Under the pieces are notes generated by a model that saw only the letters and a program-made list of their open reading frames with translations, was not told the origin of the DNA and searched no databases. Source: Mytilinidion resinicola (lineage: Eukaryota > Ascomycota > Dothideomycetes > Mytilinidiales > Mytilinidiaceae). From it: a stretch of 64,000 nt of DNA. Position 1 is the first letter of the stretch; each line of letters begins with the position of its first letter. The stretch is from NCBI RefSeq assembly GCF_010093595.1, contig NW_022985439.1, forward strand, positions 1,593,822 through 1,657,821, given 5' to 3'. Positions 23,400-34,702 of the stretch are shown in pieces. The position numbers were made by a program, and so were the translations under genes.

Positions 23400-24911
23400 A
23401 TGGAGGCCCACAATACCGCTGTTGCGGGAGTCGCAGAAAGAATTCGTTATTTCTATCAAAAGCGGCAGCCGTTCCGTATTTATCATGGATCCACTCTCAG
23501 CACTCGACATATCGCCCGCCAACGAGATAGCGTAATAGACACCAGCATGCTATCGTCGGTCTTGACCGTCGACAAAGTTACGAGAACAGCTATGGTCGAA
23601 CCCAATGTCCCTATGGATCAGCTTCTGCAAGCAACGACCGCATATGGCCTTCTTCCCCCCGTCGTAATGGAGTTTCCCAATATTACTGTTGGAGGCGGCT
23701 TCGCAGGCTCGTCCGGGGAGAGCAGCTCTTTCAAGTATGGCATGTTCGATTGCACGATTAACAGTATCGAAATCGTGTTAGCGAATGGCGACATCGTTAC
23801 GGCATCCGCTTCAGATCCTGAGACTCGAGATTTGTTCTATGGCGCTGCGCAGACATGCGGGACTCTGGGTGTGGTCACGCTTCTCGAGGTCCAGCTTATG
23901 GAGTCCAGGCCGCTGGTTGAGCTTACATACCTTCCATTAAGAAGTATGCCAGATTTGCTCGTCAAATTGGAAGAAGCAGCGGCCGACTCATCAGTTGACT
24001 ACATCGACGGCATTGTATACGCCCCAGACTCGATCGTGATCATGATCGGCCGACTCGTCTCTTCCCAGCCGTCTGGAACCCACCCTCAAAGATTCCAAGG
24101 CGCTCGAGACCCCTGGTTCTACCTTCACGCCCGCGACAAGCTTGCCGAAGCGACACTCGATTCTGGCAAAAGTGTGTCCGATTACATCCCAATAGCAGAC
24201 TATCTCTTCCGCTACGACCGTGGTGCCTTCTGGGGAGGGGCGCACGCCTTCAAATACTTCCTCACTCCCTTTACTCACATAACACGGTACCTCCTAGACC
24301 ACTTCATGCGGACCCGTGTCATGATACATGCTCTACACAGGAGCGGGCTCGCGAGGCAGACGATTATTCAGGATTTAGCGGTACCGTATTCCTCCGCCGA
24401 GGCATTCGTGGACTACTTGAACCAAACTCTAGGTTTTTATCCATTGTGGCTATGTCCGGTGCGCGATGCTGCAGGAGCGAGGAACTCGCCGGGTGTGAGG
24501 ACGTTTGCTGGGGGAAAGGGCCCGCATCTCGACGGCATGGTGCTAAATGTTGGGGTCTGGGGTATGGGTCCTTCGGAGGTGCACTCGTTCATCAAGCTCA
24601 ACCGCGAGATAGAACAGAAGGTGCGTGAGCTGAACGGGTTGAAATGTCTGTACGCGCACGCATACTACACTGAGTCAGAGTTCTGGGATATCTACGACGA
24701 GAAGTCGTACACAGCCTTGCGGGAGAAGTACCACGCGACCTCGCTTCCGTCTATCTTTGACAAGGTAAAAGTTGACTCGGCACCGCCGGATCCGAAGGCC
24801 GAGTCGTGGTCTGCATGGGCAAATAGGAAGGTGTGGGATGTATGGCCGTTGGGCGGGGTCTATGGCGTGTTGAGTTCGATAAAGGGAGGGGAGTTCCTGT
24901 TGGGGAAATAG
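23400..24911 (+). CDS. FAD-linked oxidoreductase, DWF1/DHCR24-like, soluble paralogue
   Basis: This single-exon protein has 503 aa from ATG 23400; an in-frame upstream codon at 23343 would add 19 residues, but the neighbour's N-terminus aligns with the 23400 start. It has the same FAD-domain blocks as the divergent neighbour: HGSTLSTRHIARQRD, VEPNVPMDQLLQA, VVMEFPNITVGGGFAGSSGE and SSSFKYGMFD. The same C-terminal blocks are present (RYDRGAFWGGAHAF, LPSIFDKVKV). It lacks the C-terminal transmembrane tail, ending GGVYGVLSSIKGGEFLLGK, so the two enzymes may differ in location. An old inverted duplication is the simplest origin. The substrate is unknown. The stop is only 26 bp from the stop of the convergent HET gene. 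Confidence 0.9.
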   Translation: MEAHNTAVAGVAERIRYFYQKRQPFRIYHGSTLSTRHIARQRDSVIDTSMLSSVLTVDKVTRTAMVEPNVPMDQLLQATTAYGLLPPVVMEFPNITVGGGFAGSSGESSSFKYGMFDCTINSIEIVLANGDIVTASASDPETRDLFYGAAQTCGTLGVVTLLEVQLMESRPLVELTYLPLRSMPDLLVKLEEAAADSSVDYIDGIVYAPDSIVIMIGRLVSSQPSGTHPQRFQGARDPWFYLHARDKLAEATLDSGKSVSDYIPIADYLFRYDRGAFWGGAHAFKYFLTPFTHITRYLLDHFMRTRVMIHALHRSGLARQTIIQDLAVPYSSAEAFVDYLNQTLGFYPLWLCPVRDAAGARNSPGVRTFAGGKGPHLDGMVLNVGVWGMGPSEVHSFIKLNREIEQKVRELNGLKCLYAHAYYTESEFWDIYDEKSYTALREKYHATSLPSIFDKVKVDSAPPDPKAESWSAWANRKVWDVWPLGGVYGVLSSIKGGEFLLGK

Positions 24912-24937
24912 ACGTGCAGAATCGAGCTGTTTCCTTC

Positions 24938-27415
24938 TCAAGAGACATCAAATTGCTGCAGGTTTTGTAGCGGAATATCCATTCTTCTCCATGCTAGACC
25001 TTCCATGACTGCCGTGATGATGGCTGGACTGACTAGTCGCACAGAACCGGCATGAGGGCGGACGATCACAGGTGCAGATAGCCCTGATACGAGTACGATC
25101 TTGTCACCGGGTTGAGCTTCGGTCGAACAGATCCCCATCGTTGGAGTGAGTTGTTGTCGCCGAAGTAAGCGCTTTATGGGCGGCAATCTCAAATTGTTCT
25201 CAAACTCGAAGGTGATAATGCTACTACGCCAGATTTCTAGGTCATTCGTGTAGAATACTTGCGCCCTCGTGTGAGCAAGGCTATTGCATACCGAGATGTG
25301 AGTGCGAAGGATGCCCTGATAAGATAGTCCCGCCCTGCCCCCGGTCAAGGGCTCACTGATAAGGAGGGACAGAAGACCGGACGCGTCTCTTTTCTTGGAA
25401 TTCTGTTTCAAGAATGCCCAGTAAGCGGCCAGCTCAACGTCAGGTCTGATTTCTGGTGATAGCGTGGGGTGATTAAGGGGATTCTGGATGACTTCTCCAA
25501 GGCCATCTAGAGACTTAAGTAGCTCTAGGACCAATCGAAGATTCTCCACGTGAATCGGCTTCTCACTTTCTTGATAAGACTCGTCCGTTCCATGAAATGC
25601 GTGGCAATTGCTAATAGTGCAAATTTGACGGCCCCAGACCGTGAGCACGCTGTCCTCTTCGGCATTGTGGGAGAGTTCCCAATAAGATTTCGCGCCAGGT
25701 GTAGCATGTCTACTTCTCCTTGCTGATAGAAACGGCTCTCCCCATTGAAATCGAAAATCTGCAGACCAATCTGGGACCCAGGAAGGTTGTCCCGGTAGGC
25801 GTCGTTGAGATGCTGCAAGCAGAAATTGCAGTGAGTTTGTTGTCCGAAGCACATCTGCGGTAAGTTGCCTGTAGATCTGGTCTTTCGGGGATTTGTAGTC
25901 CGGCAGAGGTACATCGATAGTCGATATTTGTTGCAGCACACTATGTAACCCAAACGCCATGTCTTTAGGGTTCGTGGCTTGTCGGGCGCAAAGCACATCG
26001 GCTAGATCGTGTACTTCAGATTTCTCTAGCTCTTGGAATACCACCCGTTCTAGGAATACCGGAAAAGGTGCAGTCTTCGCTGGCCTGAACATCCAGATGC
26101 TGATAAACACCGACAGACTGCAAACCATAGGGACCAAGACAATGGGCCAGTACATCGAAAATTGCAACGGATGTTTCTTCTCGTAATCATTCTCTTTTGT
26201 GACCTGCCAAGGCAATACGAGGAGGACTGTAACGACTATGGTCGACAGTATTAAACCGACGACGAAAGTATAAACCAAGCTGTATTTGAGTAGCTTGAGC
26301 ACATAGTACCCAAGAGAAATGCGGGAAACGAAATATTCGTAAGCTTGAAATTTGTCTCGATGTTTTGGTCCAGTACCAGGAACGTAGCTACCGTTTGTCA
26401 AGGCTATATACCGGTTTCTGTCAGAGACAATTCTTTTCCACTTGGTTGATGTTGCTAGTGTTGGTGTGACGGAAAACCCAGACCCTAAGTGAGGCCGAAT
26501 AGAGTCGAGGAATATGATACTGAATGCAAACCGAGACCACGGTAGGTGAGCGTCACCACATACCACAATGGGGTTGGACGCGAGCATAATTTCTTGATAA
26601 GTCCATATTCGCCGGATCCACGAGCGAGTTAATAGCTTATCCAGATCATGATAGGATGCGTGAATTATTCCGGAGGATCCTCTGACGCGCATAAGTAGTG
26701 GAACTCGCCAGGACCAATTTCGTTCTTGACCGATCGAAAGCGTCAGTGATGGCTACTATTAGTGACAGTAGATTTGTCTTCGAATACACTTACTTCGTGT
26801 GGTAAATGGGAGAGGGTGTCTCCTGAGACTCCATCGCGATGTGAAAGAAAGCACGAAAGCAGTAAGGGCGTGAGTTTTGGCTGACTTTTCGCCATCGGGG
26901 TCACCATTGACGCAAAAGTACTCCAGAAAGCCAGCCTTGGCCATGTAACCCATGGCTCTGTTTGTGGCGGCATCGCCTTCTCCTAGCCAGATGTAGACGC
27001 TTTGGGCTTTTGAGTAAATGTCGCCCATCAACGGTATCTGCTGAAATTTGTCGTCGTCATCGGTCTGGTCAATGCATATGGCATCTATCCATATGGTAAA
27101 GCATGTCCCAATTTTCTTTCGTAGGTGTAACAAGGCGGAGTGACAGTTGGCGCTGATAGGGAGATTCGCAGCTCCGCATTTGATGGTGTGGGGATATGGC
27201 GCTGTTATTCCCCATACGTACGATAATGCAGAATATGAAGGACTCTGGTCCAAATCAGCTACGAAGAGGTCACCCTTGATCGGTTCTCCATCATCCTGCA
27301 AGCCCGAAGACGGGTGGACTGTGAGTAAGCGAATACATTTGGACTTTGGACGGATAGTTAAGGAGTGGTAAATGGCGGAGACATCATCGCTGCCAGTCGA
27401 AATTGAAGCAGTCAT
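24938..27415 (-). CDS. Heterokaryon-incompatibility (HET) domain protein, 802 aa
   Basis: There are two exons (27415-26794, 26724-24938) with a 69-bp intron. The HET domain occupies about residues 50-230 and continues across the intron: YSALSYVWG, CHSALLHLRKK, IWIDAICIDQTDDDDK, IPLMGDIYSKAQSVYIWLGE and RSWIRRIWTYQEIMLAS. Two or three membrane-spanning segments follow (LKYSLVYTFVVGLILSTIVV; YWPIVLVPMVCSLSVFISIW), which is unusual for HET proteins. The C-terminus has the usual GICSTEAQPGDKIVLVSGL block. HET proteins act in non-self recognition and cell death in filamentous ascomycetes; a specific allelic role cannot be inferred. It is convergent with the soluble DWF1-like gene. Confidence 0.93.
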
Positions 27416-28308
27416 ATCGGCATTTTCGAATGGAAATCGGGCAAGATGTTTGAAGTCGCTGGGTTAAGAGATCGTTGCTAGAGATCTGAATATTCTAAGC
27501 TCAGTTGCCTGCCTTGGCAAATGGGGGCGAATTCAGCCTCGTCGATCGACTAATAGTAATACCATATTTAAAAAGACACGAACTTGTTTCAAATTAGATG
27601 TTCGATATACGCGCCGAGGTTACCCTTGTAGAGGCGCTTAAGATGCCAACTGCATCAAATCAAACAGGTAATGGTAACTGCCTTCAAGGTTTATCCCCCC
27701 ATGTTCATGTATCTCGGAACGGAGTGTTGCAGCATCGTTTTACGACTCTAATTGCTCGCAACACACCACATAGCATGAAACTGAAGCGCGAGAAGGATAT
27801 CTATGTAGTGCGACACAATCAGGTGTGACAAACAGAGCGGTCTGCTGGATGCAAGGTGGGAGATGAAGGCGGACCGAGCCGTCGCCAACGTGCATGTCTT
27901 CGAAAATGCTGCAGCCGTCATGCTTAGAGTCCGCTTGAGCTATCTATAAGGATCCACCAGTTCCTCCTCTTTCGGCCTCATGCGTTGTTGGTGATTCCCA
28001 CTACACTATGCAGGGTCCGGTACTCCGAAATGTAGTTGTTCGAAACTGGCACTCTTGGGTCGATTATGGCGTGAATGCAATTGAATGCGCTTATCTTTCA
28101 CAGCCCACGGAAGGCGAATTCTCGCATGCTTCCGATACCTTTACTTTCAAATACGAGTGGAAAGCCATCAACGCCGAGTTCTTGCGTGCTGCATAGGGAG
28201 GGTCGATCCGGGTATAAAACTTCCAGCGTCCCACCCTCTCACTCTCCAAACAAATTGGAAAGCCATTGGCGCCAAGCTCTTGCATGATAATATCCCCTCC
28301 ATCCTCCC
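27416..28308. other. Intergenic region with a short diverged direct repeat
   Basis: No supported gene. A 31-bp direct repeat occurs at 28158-28188 and 28256-28286; the six differences are all transitions. A 62-codon frame at 28008-28196 begins with ATG but has no recognisable motif. Confidence 0.45.
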
Positions 28309-28839
28309 TCACCTCGCATATACAACCTCCATCATCCTAACCCCCTCTTCATTTCTCGCCTCAAAGTGAGCCACCCCCCTCCTCGGTCCCACCGCTAACC
28401 CTACCCCGCTGAAATCCATCACGCTCGCCGCCTTCACCGGCGGCTGTGTTAACAGCATCTGCCGCCAGCTCGCCTCCGGATACTTGAACGCATCCGGCCA
28501 CTCCGCACTCACCACCCGCACGACAAACACGATGCAGTGTTCGCCTTGTGCAGTGACCCAACGCATTGGCTTGCTATGGCGGTCGATGTGCCCCGCGAAT
28601 GCGGATTTGAGGAAGGGATTTACGGGAGGTAGAGTATAGGGAGGATCGGAGGAGACAAGGAGGGGTTGAGCGGTGGGGGCGAGGAAGAGGGCGCGTTGGA
28701 GGGGGAGGGAGCGTTGGATTAGGGAACGCCAGGTTGTACAGATACGCTGGGCGAAGAGGAGGGAGGGGGGTGGGAGATGGAGGAGGATGTGTTCGAGGAG
28801 CTCGGTGGTGGAAAGAACGCGGGAGGTTGCTGAAGTCAT
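28309..28839 (-). CDS. F-box domain protein, 176 aa
   Basis: This is a single-exon gene. The N-terminal F-box (about residues 9-50) reads LSTTELLEHILLHLPPPSLL then AQRICTTWRSLIQRSLPLQR, the usual Skp1-binding helices. A fungal C-terminal region follows with ALFLAPTAQP, NPFLKSAF and SWRQMLLTQPPV, a layout common in short ascomycete F-box proteins. The likely role is a substrate adaptor of an SCF ubiquitin ligase, by family. It is shorter than many relatives, and no second-exon continuation was found before the stop at 28309. Confidence 0.85.
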   Translation of the reverse strand: MTSATSRVLSTTELLEHILLHLPPPSLLFAQRICTTWRSLIQRSLPLQRALFLAPTAQPLLVSSDPPYTLPPVNPFLKSAFAGHIDRHSKPMRWVTAQGEHCIVFVVRVVSAEWPDAFKYPEASWRQMLLTQPPVKAASVMDFSGVGLAVGPRRGVAHFEARNEEGVRMMEVVYAR

Positions 28840-30282
28840 CTTGGATGATGAATATGGATGAAATGTAGAATGACTGATGTTGATAGATACGACAAGGATT
28901 GTCTGAGGGTTGAGGTGACATCACTCTAGAGTGCAAGTTTAGCCGAAAGGCAAAGACGACAGCCAGTGTTATCAGATGGGCGGGATCGCATATCAAAGGC
29001 TCCCCTCGTGCTGCAGTGTTGGTGTTCGCATACTGATTACTCAGTGTAGAGTTTCGCTCGGAATCATTCCGCTGCTCTCCCCTGAGATTTTGAGTTGGTC
29101 ACGTGATCCGAATTCCCATCTACCATTTGCACCACCCCAAGTAGCCGAAAAGCCACCGACAGGCCAAGAGCTCCACGCCGTAGCGGCACACAAACTTTCC
29201 ACGCCGCACTCGTACATGGACCCACCACCATGGCCACCCTTCCAATGCCCTGGATATGGAATCCGTTGACAGCGTCGCTCCGAGCCTCCCTCCGGTCCCT
29301 ATCTCGTGACAGCTGAGGATCAGACAGGTATCAGTAGTGCCGCGCATGACAGCCATCAAAACTCGATCAGTAAAGCTGGCACATACACATGACACTGGCT
29401 GAGATGTTGTAGTGCGTCAGAAAGCTTTAGGCGGCCCCCGCAGAGGTCATTCTCGGAGTCTCGCCAGCGCTAGCGGTCGGATTTGCCTGTGTTGCACGGC
29501 AGGTAGTAAGAGCTAGTTGTGGGCTAGTTGTGTGACACCTGAGCAGCGCTACTGTTGTACTAGGTGGGACTCAGCTACGTGAGAGACGGTTCTATTGCGC
29601 CACAGCAAGGAAGCAAAACCGATCCTTAGTCTAAAGACTAGAGGCGCGGATCGTGGGTAGATATTGGTTTGAATCTTGTCAAAGGTCATAGGGGGTGATA
29701 CATAGATTTTTCGGAGCTCTTTCCGCCAATGAAGAAAAAGTCAAACATCAGGGTCATTACTTCAAAACGCCACAGCACCAATTTTAGGAACAATACAGAT
29801 CCCCCCAGAAATAGGGAACATCATCGACATATTTGCGCCCAGCTCCCAATTAAACCGGAGACCAACTGTATGAGAGCCATAGCCCGATTTGACAGCACAT
29901 CGCAATGAAAACGAGTTGAAAGACACGCATCCCATGCACGATCTCCATCGGAAGTTGTTCCGTTTGACATATGCATTGCGGTTATGCGCTGCACGTATCC
30001 TTAGCCTGCTAACGATGGATCGCTACATCTGCTTCTCGATCGTTGTGGCACAGCTTATAGACGAGGTGTATGCGAGGTCCAGTATATCGGATCTTACGCC
30101 GGGCTTTTGAAAGGCGTAACGACCACCTGCGCAGTTGAGAGGAAAGCCGCCAGACGCATTTCGTATGCGCCTGCAGGGGTAGAGTTGGTCCGTCACTCAC
30201 TTCAGGAGGGGCCAAGGTTGATGTGATTCGAAGTCGGCCGAGTCCAGAGCTGCAACGTTGACGGCCCCGATAACCGTTACGA
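28840..30282. other. Intergenic region, no gene seen
   Basis: About 1.4 kb lies between the F-box start and the 3' end of the coiled-coil gene. It contains short palindromic patches (such as CTTAGTCTAAAGACTAGAG at 29625-29643) but no coding frame with recognisable features. Confidence 0.45.
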
Positions 30283-30840
30283 CTAGGTGTTGGGATTGCA
30301 GTCGTGACGTGGATGAGACTGATGGCGGCCCTTTCCATTCGTGCGAGGAGGAGCAGGCGTTGTGAGCATTTCTTCGTCTCCATCGCTGTACTCTCCCATA
30401 GAGTCAGGGTTCGAATACCCATCTCTGCAGGAAAGCCTCTCCCAGTCTTTTCTCCAAGCGGCGCCTGGGTTTTCGTTGGGAGACAGCGGCTGGAAAGACA
30501 TATCCATTGGATCTACTCCTCTTAGGCGCTCATCGAAGGAAGGCAATATCAATGGGTCTGGAACGGTTGATTCGTCGTATTGCGGAGCACATAATGAGGA
30601 GGCGGCCGAGCTGGAATCCGTCCGCGTGGAAGTCTGGGGTTCCGCCGAGTCTTTCCGCAGGTCGACCAGATGACGTTCGGAAAGAAGTTTCTCCAAGTTG
30701 CTGACACGCTGCTCTAACATGTTGATCCGCCGTTGTTGTGCTTGGGCGACGCTCTCGGACCGTTGCTTGAAGTTCTCCACGTTGTTGGAGAATCTCTGAA
30801 GAGTGTCGTTGATCCGCTCTGTTATGTAGGTAAATGACAT
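30283..30840 (-). CDS. Hypothetical coiled-coil protein, 185 aa
   Basis: This is a single-exon frame. The N-terminal 58 residues form a clear heptad/helical segment (ERINDTLQRFSNNVENFKQR and MLEQRVSNLEKLLSERH), followed by a Ser/Thr/Pro/Asp-rich disordered tail. The family is not recognised. The opposite strand also has frames, but their composition is less protein-like. Upstream (31000-32500) is a long GC-rich flank. It could be a small dimerising regulator or scaffold, but this is inference only. Confidence 0.55.
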   Translation of the reverse strand: MSFTYITERINDTLQRFSNNVENFKQRSESVAQAQQRRINMLEQRVSNLEKLLSERHLVDLRKDSAEPQTSTRTDSSSAASSLCAPQYDESTVPDPLILPSFDERLRGVDPMDMSFQPLSPNENPGAAWRKDWERLSCRDGYSNPDSMGEYSDGDEEMLTTPAPPRTNGKGRHQSHPRHDCNPNT

Positions 30841-33800
30841 AGTTGCGGGCTCACGGGATTAAGGAAGTTCTGCGAAGAGGAGCAATATTGAAAGAACGAA
30901 GGATTGTGATATCGTAGATGGCCTCGAGCGAGAGAGCAGATGGAAATGGCAACAATGAAAGACGATGGGAAACAATCAAATGCGTGGGACGGGAGGATAG
31001 AGAGTGGGATGTAGGGCGTAGCGGGAGGCTCTATAAAGCGCTGGCAGCTTAGTGTTATTGCGACTGCGGGCCGGCAAGGGGCTCGAGGCCTTGGAGTTGG
31101 AAAACGGCCTGACTGGGGCCCGGGCAGACGCAGCCAACAGCAAGGCACGCGTTCTCGCGGTAAGCGCAGCAGCAGGCGGCAAAGCAGGGAGAACGGGCCT
31201 GGCCATCGGAAAGAGTGACGGCTGAGTGGTACAGGGGTGGCCTCATGGCTGCAGCGGCTGCGGGATTTGTGAGGGCCGCGGCGAGAAAGGCAAAGGGTGT
31301 TTCCAGCGAGGTGCATGCCCTGGGACTGCTGCGAAGCTCTGCGCGAGAGCCCAGCAGCGGCCCAGCAGCAGCCCAGCAGCAGCCCTGCTGCGTCTTTGTG
31401 AGAGGTCATCCAGGACGCGCCGCCACGGCGCAGGGTGACTGGCCGCGGGGCGGCCAGCGTCGCGCGATCGACACGGCTAACGCCATGCTGCGTCGAGGAT
31501 GCAGAAGCGCATGGCGCGCATGGGGCCGGCGGTGATGGGCCCTTGGGCCTTTGGGCGAGGTACCAGCCGGCGTGAGGCATGTCGCGCCGGCGGAAGCACA
31601 GGCGACTGCAGGCGGACCCAGCGTGTGCGGCCGGCCTGCGACCTGCGCTTCCCCGGCCCGCCTGAGTGGCCCTCAGCGTGCGGCGGACGAGGTGTCAATA
31701 GCAAGGGCTCACGCACCAGGGTTGCTCGAGCCACGGAGACGCCCAGGGACGCGGGGGGACGACGCCACGGGATCTGGAGATCGGACGGTGCCAGAATCTG
31801 GACTGTGACTTGCGGGGACGAGTTGGGCAGATGTCTGAGGACGGAGGACGAGAGCCTTGCATCATGCTGGCCGCGCCCGAAGCAGCGACGACAGCGCGGG
31901 CTTCACCACGGGCTCCTGGCCGAGAGTGGAGTGGCTGTCCGGGAAGCAATCCCATTTGCAGAGACGGCGCAAACGCCTGTTCACTGCCCCCGTCTCTTGA
32001 CGCCCACCGCCCTCAGACGCCCGTTGTCCGTCTCCCGAAGCGATCCTGGCCAGCTAGCACGGGCTGTGACGAACCCTGCAGCAGTCTCAGCAGTCTGCGT
32101 CCCGAAGGACCAAAATCTTTCCATCTCGATTCTCGACCTCACCACCTCTCCCGCCTAAACGGACATGCTTCCGACTTCCGCTGAGGCACCCGTGTTGTGC
32201 GTCACGGCCCCCGCTCGTATATGCGAGGCGATCCTTCAGCGCCAGCAGCCTCCAGCCTCCAGCATCTTCCTGATCCGACGGCTGCTATCTGCTCTGGTTT
32301 TGCTCGGGGCGCCTCAGACGGCTAGCTGTGTCATCGGGATGCTCCTGGCGCGCTCCACTGTCTTGTCGACCCTGATCCCTGGCCCAGCCCAGTGCCATCT
32401 CGACACGCTCCACGCTCCACGCACGATGAAGGGAGTACCCGCTCCCTGCTCAAGCAGTGACTCCCTAGCGATGTGCCAACCGCCAGTGATGTCGATGAAG
32501 CGAGCTATGCCGTTCAGGTTTCAGCGGTCGACATAGCGGTGTACTGCTGTACCGCATTCACTGCTCACGTGACCAAGGATTCTAGCTCTTGCTCGATGAC
32601 TCTTGCTTGATGACCGCGTTTCAAATCGAAAATCGGGTCTACAATCTGTTTCCATCACTAACCAATAGCCTCATAATGGTCGGCAGAATACCACCTCCGG
32701 CATCGGAAGCGGTTTTGCGGGACCCAGCGAAGAGCCGCGCGCGTCTTGACTTCGTGCTATCATGCGCTGTCCAGCATTAGCTTAGTCCAGGAAGAGAAGA
32801 TGTCACACCTTAGAAGGCTGTCCCCCACACAGCCGACGTTGACTCCGATCGTCACATCAACCAAGGCAGAGCCAGGTGCGCCATCGTGGGAAGCGAGTCG
32901 CGCTAATCGAGCGATTGGCCCATGATCCGTCAATACTCCAATGTGGCCTTCTCCATCTCGGTACCGTCGATGGTTATGCTCAAGCCTTCTCATCTTTGCG
33001 CTCATTTCCTCGGCGTTTTGCATGACCTACATCTCTGTGAGCCATGCTTCCAGTACATGCCCGCTTGGGCCACATGTGCCGTGGCTCCATTGTGATTCTC
33101 CTTGCAGGAAGCTCTTTGCCTGAAGCACACAATTACATGGTATCGAGATGCATACCAAGTCCTCGCCAACGTCCATCTCGGCTGCTTGCACCCTGTCTCC
33201 CGGATCGGTGAGGACATCAACTTACTGCAGCTGGATCTAGGCGCCAACAGAGCGCTCACAGAGCGTTCGTATCATCAGATGCAATGGTGCGATCCTTCAC
33301 CGATCCGGATTTTGGGCGCGGTTCTTGCCATCACTATCGGCAAAGCTCTTCTATCTCGGCTATCGCTTCTGATTTGATAATGAGCACGGATGTTCAAAAC
33401 CCTCATGGAGTTTTTTGTAAGCGAGACTCGTCGTGCTCGTCAGTGAGCTTCTACAACAGATCCTCCGGTCAGCATCGGTTCTTCTTCCGGTGTACTCAAC
33501 GAGATGGTCGAAAATACTATCTGCTCCGTTAGGTTAGAACCATTACCTTCGATGTACCTGAGTTTCCTCTCGCACAACCTGACCAATCGAGTCGTCGGAC
33601 AATGACTATCGATATATCGGTTTTATTTCCATCAGGTCAGATATTGCTCTAGGTCCCGAAGGCTTCTGCACACTTCCAGGCTCAGACAGTCAGATCTAGG
33701 ATTTGCACAACCGACTCCTCCAGCCGTGCAAGCCATCCTGCCGCGATAAGCTCGTCGTCCAGCTTTGAAGTCGCAAGGAGAAACACTTTGTTCATGAATT

Positions 33801-33965
33801 ATGGACGAGCGTGCCGAGCAATACGGCAACAAGAGAAACTGCTTCGCCTTTCACGGCTAACGGGTCGTGTTGACCAGTAGCTGCGCCAATACCTCCCGTA
33901 ACTGCGAGCTGATCACCGAGCGTATGGAGGAGAAGGACCGGGCAATTTGTTATTAACCTGATTAG
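30841..33965. other. Gene-poor region with GC-rich 5' flank
   Basis: From about 31000 to 32550 the sequence is strongly GC-rich, with overlapping open frames on both strands and a CAGCAGCAGCCC-type micro-repeat at about 31350-31390. No domain or splice structure is found. From 32600 to 33960 the composition drops to average, with only short frames. Confidence 0.4.
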
Positions 33966-34178
33966 TACCTCGCTAGCTTCATTCTCGAGAGCTTCAACGG
34001 CCACAATTTAGACTCGAACCGCGATCATCACGACCACCGACACGACGAACAGCATCGAGACTCAAGTCAACGCCAGCGCCGTGGTGGCCGAGACCTCAGA
34101 AGTAGCAATAGTGAAGACGACGACAGCTCAGATCTCGAGGCCGAACGCTCTCACGCATGGCCTCAGTCCTCGACATAA
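33966..34178 (+). pseudogene. Possible relic: His/Arg/Asp-rich open frame without start
   Basis: A 70-codon open frame ends with TAA at 34176-34178 and lacks an ATG. The translation is unusually biased, rich in His, Arg and Asp and then Ser/Asp (NRDHHDHRHDEQHRD, SSNSEDDDSSDLEAERS). A possible acceptor (GCTAG) lies just upstream at about 33972-33976. It may be an exon of a decayed gene, or chance. Confidence 0.25.
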
Positions 34179-34702
34179 TGGATAGAACCTTCACCATAAC
34201 CGCGATCGCAAAGGCCACAGGCACGGCGGATACTGAGGCAGTCGTGGTGGCCAAAGGAGGTCGCCAACTTGGCAAGGGCTAGGATCCAGCCTTGTTTACG
34301 TCTTCAGTCCCAACTAACGTCTACTAGACAGACTGGAACGAAGGATGGCGCAGCTTCAAGCAATTGCGTCAAGCGTCTTGCATCTCAGTAATGATGCGCA
34401 CATTCGCAATCCGCGCCATCATGTTCGGAAAACTGGTGGCGTGTTGTCCACAGATAAACGACTCAGGCTGTGCGGTGCCGTCCAATCAGTCGACCATGGT
34501 ATGCCGTGCTCATGAGATTGTCAGGCAGTCTTCACGCGTGACTTGCCCTAAACGGCCCGATTAGGCAAGGCGGCCCGCCGGATGCAGCAGCGCGCCGTGT
34601 CGTGATTCGCTGCTCCGCGTCTGGAAACTTTCCCTGGGGAAGTGGGGCTGGCGAAAAAGGCCGCTTCGTTGCCCAGATAAGACGGGGAAGCGTTCTGGTC
34701 TG
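34179..34702. other. Intergenic region, no supported gene
   Basis: A 53-codon ATG frame starts at 34344 (MAQLQAIASSVLHLSNDAHI) but has no known domain. The right part is GC-rich and leads into the second foldback element. Confidence 0.35.

Noticed and set aside
30400..30425. tRNA B-box-like sequence GGTTCGAATACC
   Set aside because: It lies within the coiled-coil coding frame and no acceptor stem, D arm or anticodon arm can be paired around it.
30822..32158. Frames of 219-252 codons on both strands
   Set aside because: Same GC-rich effect; Arg/Ala/Pro-rich translations without any recognisable motif.
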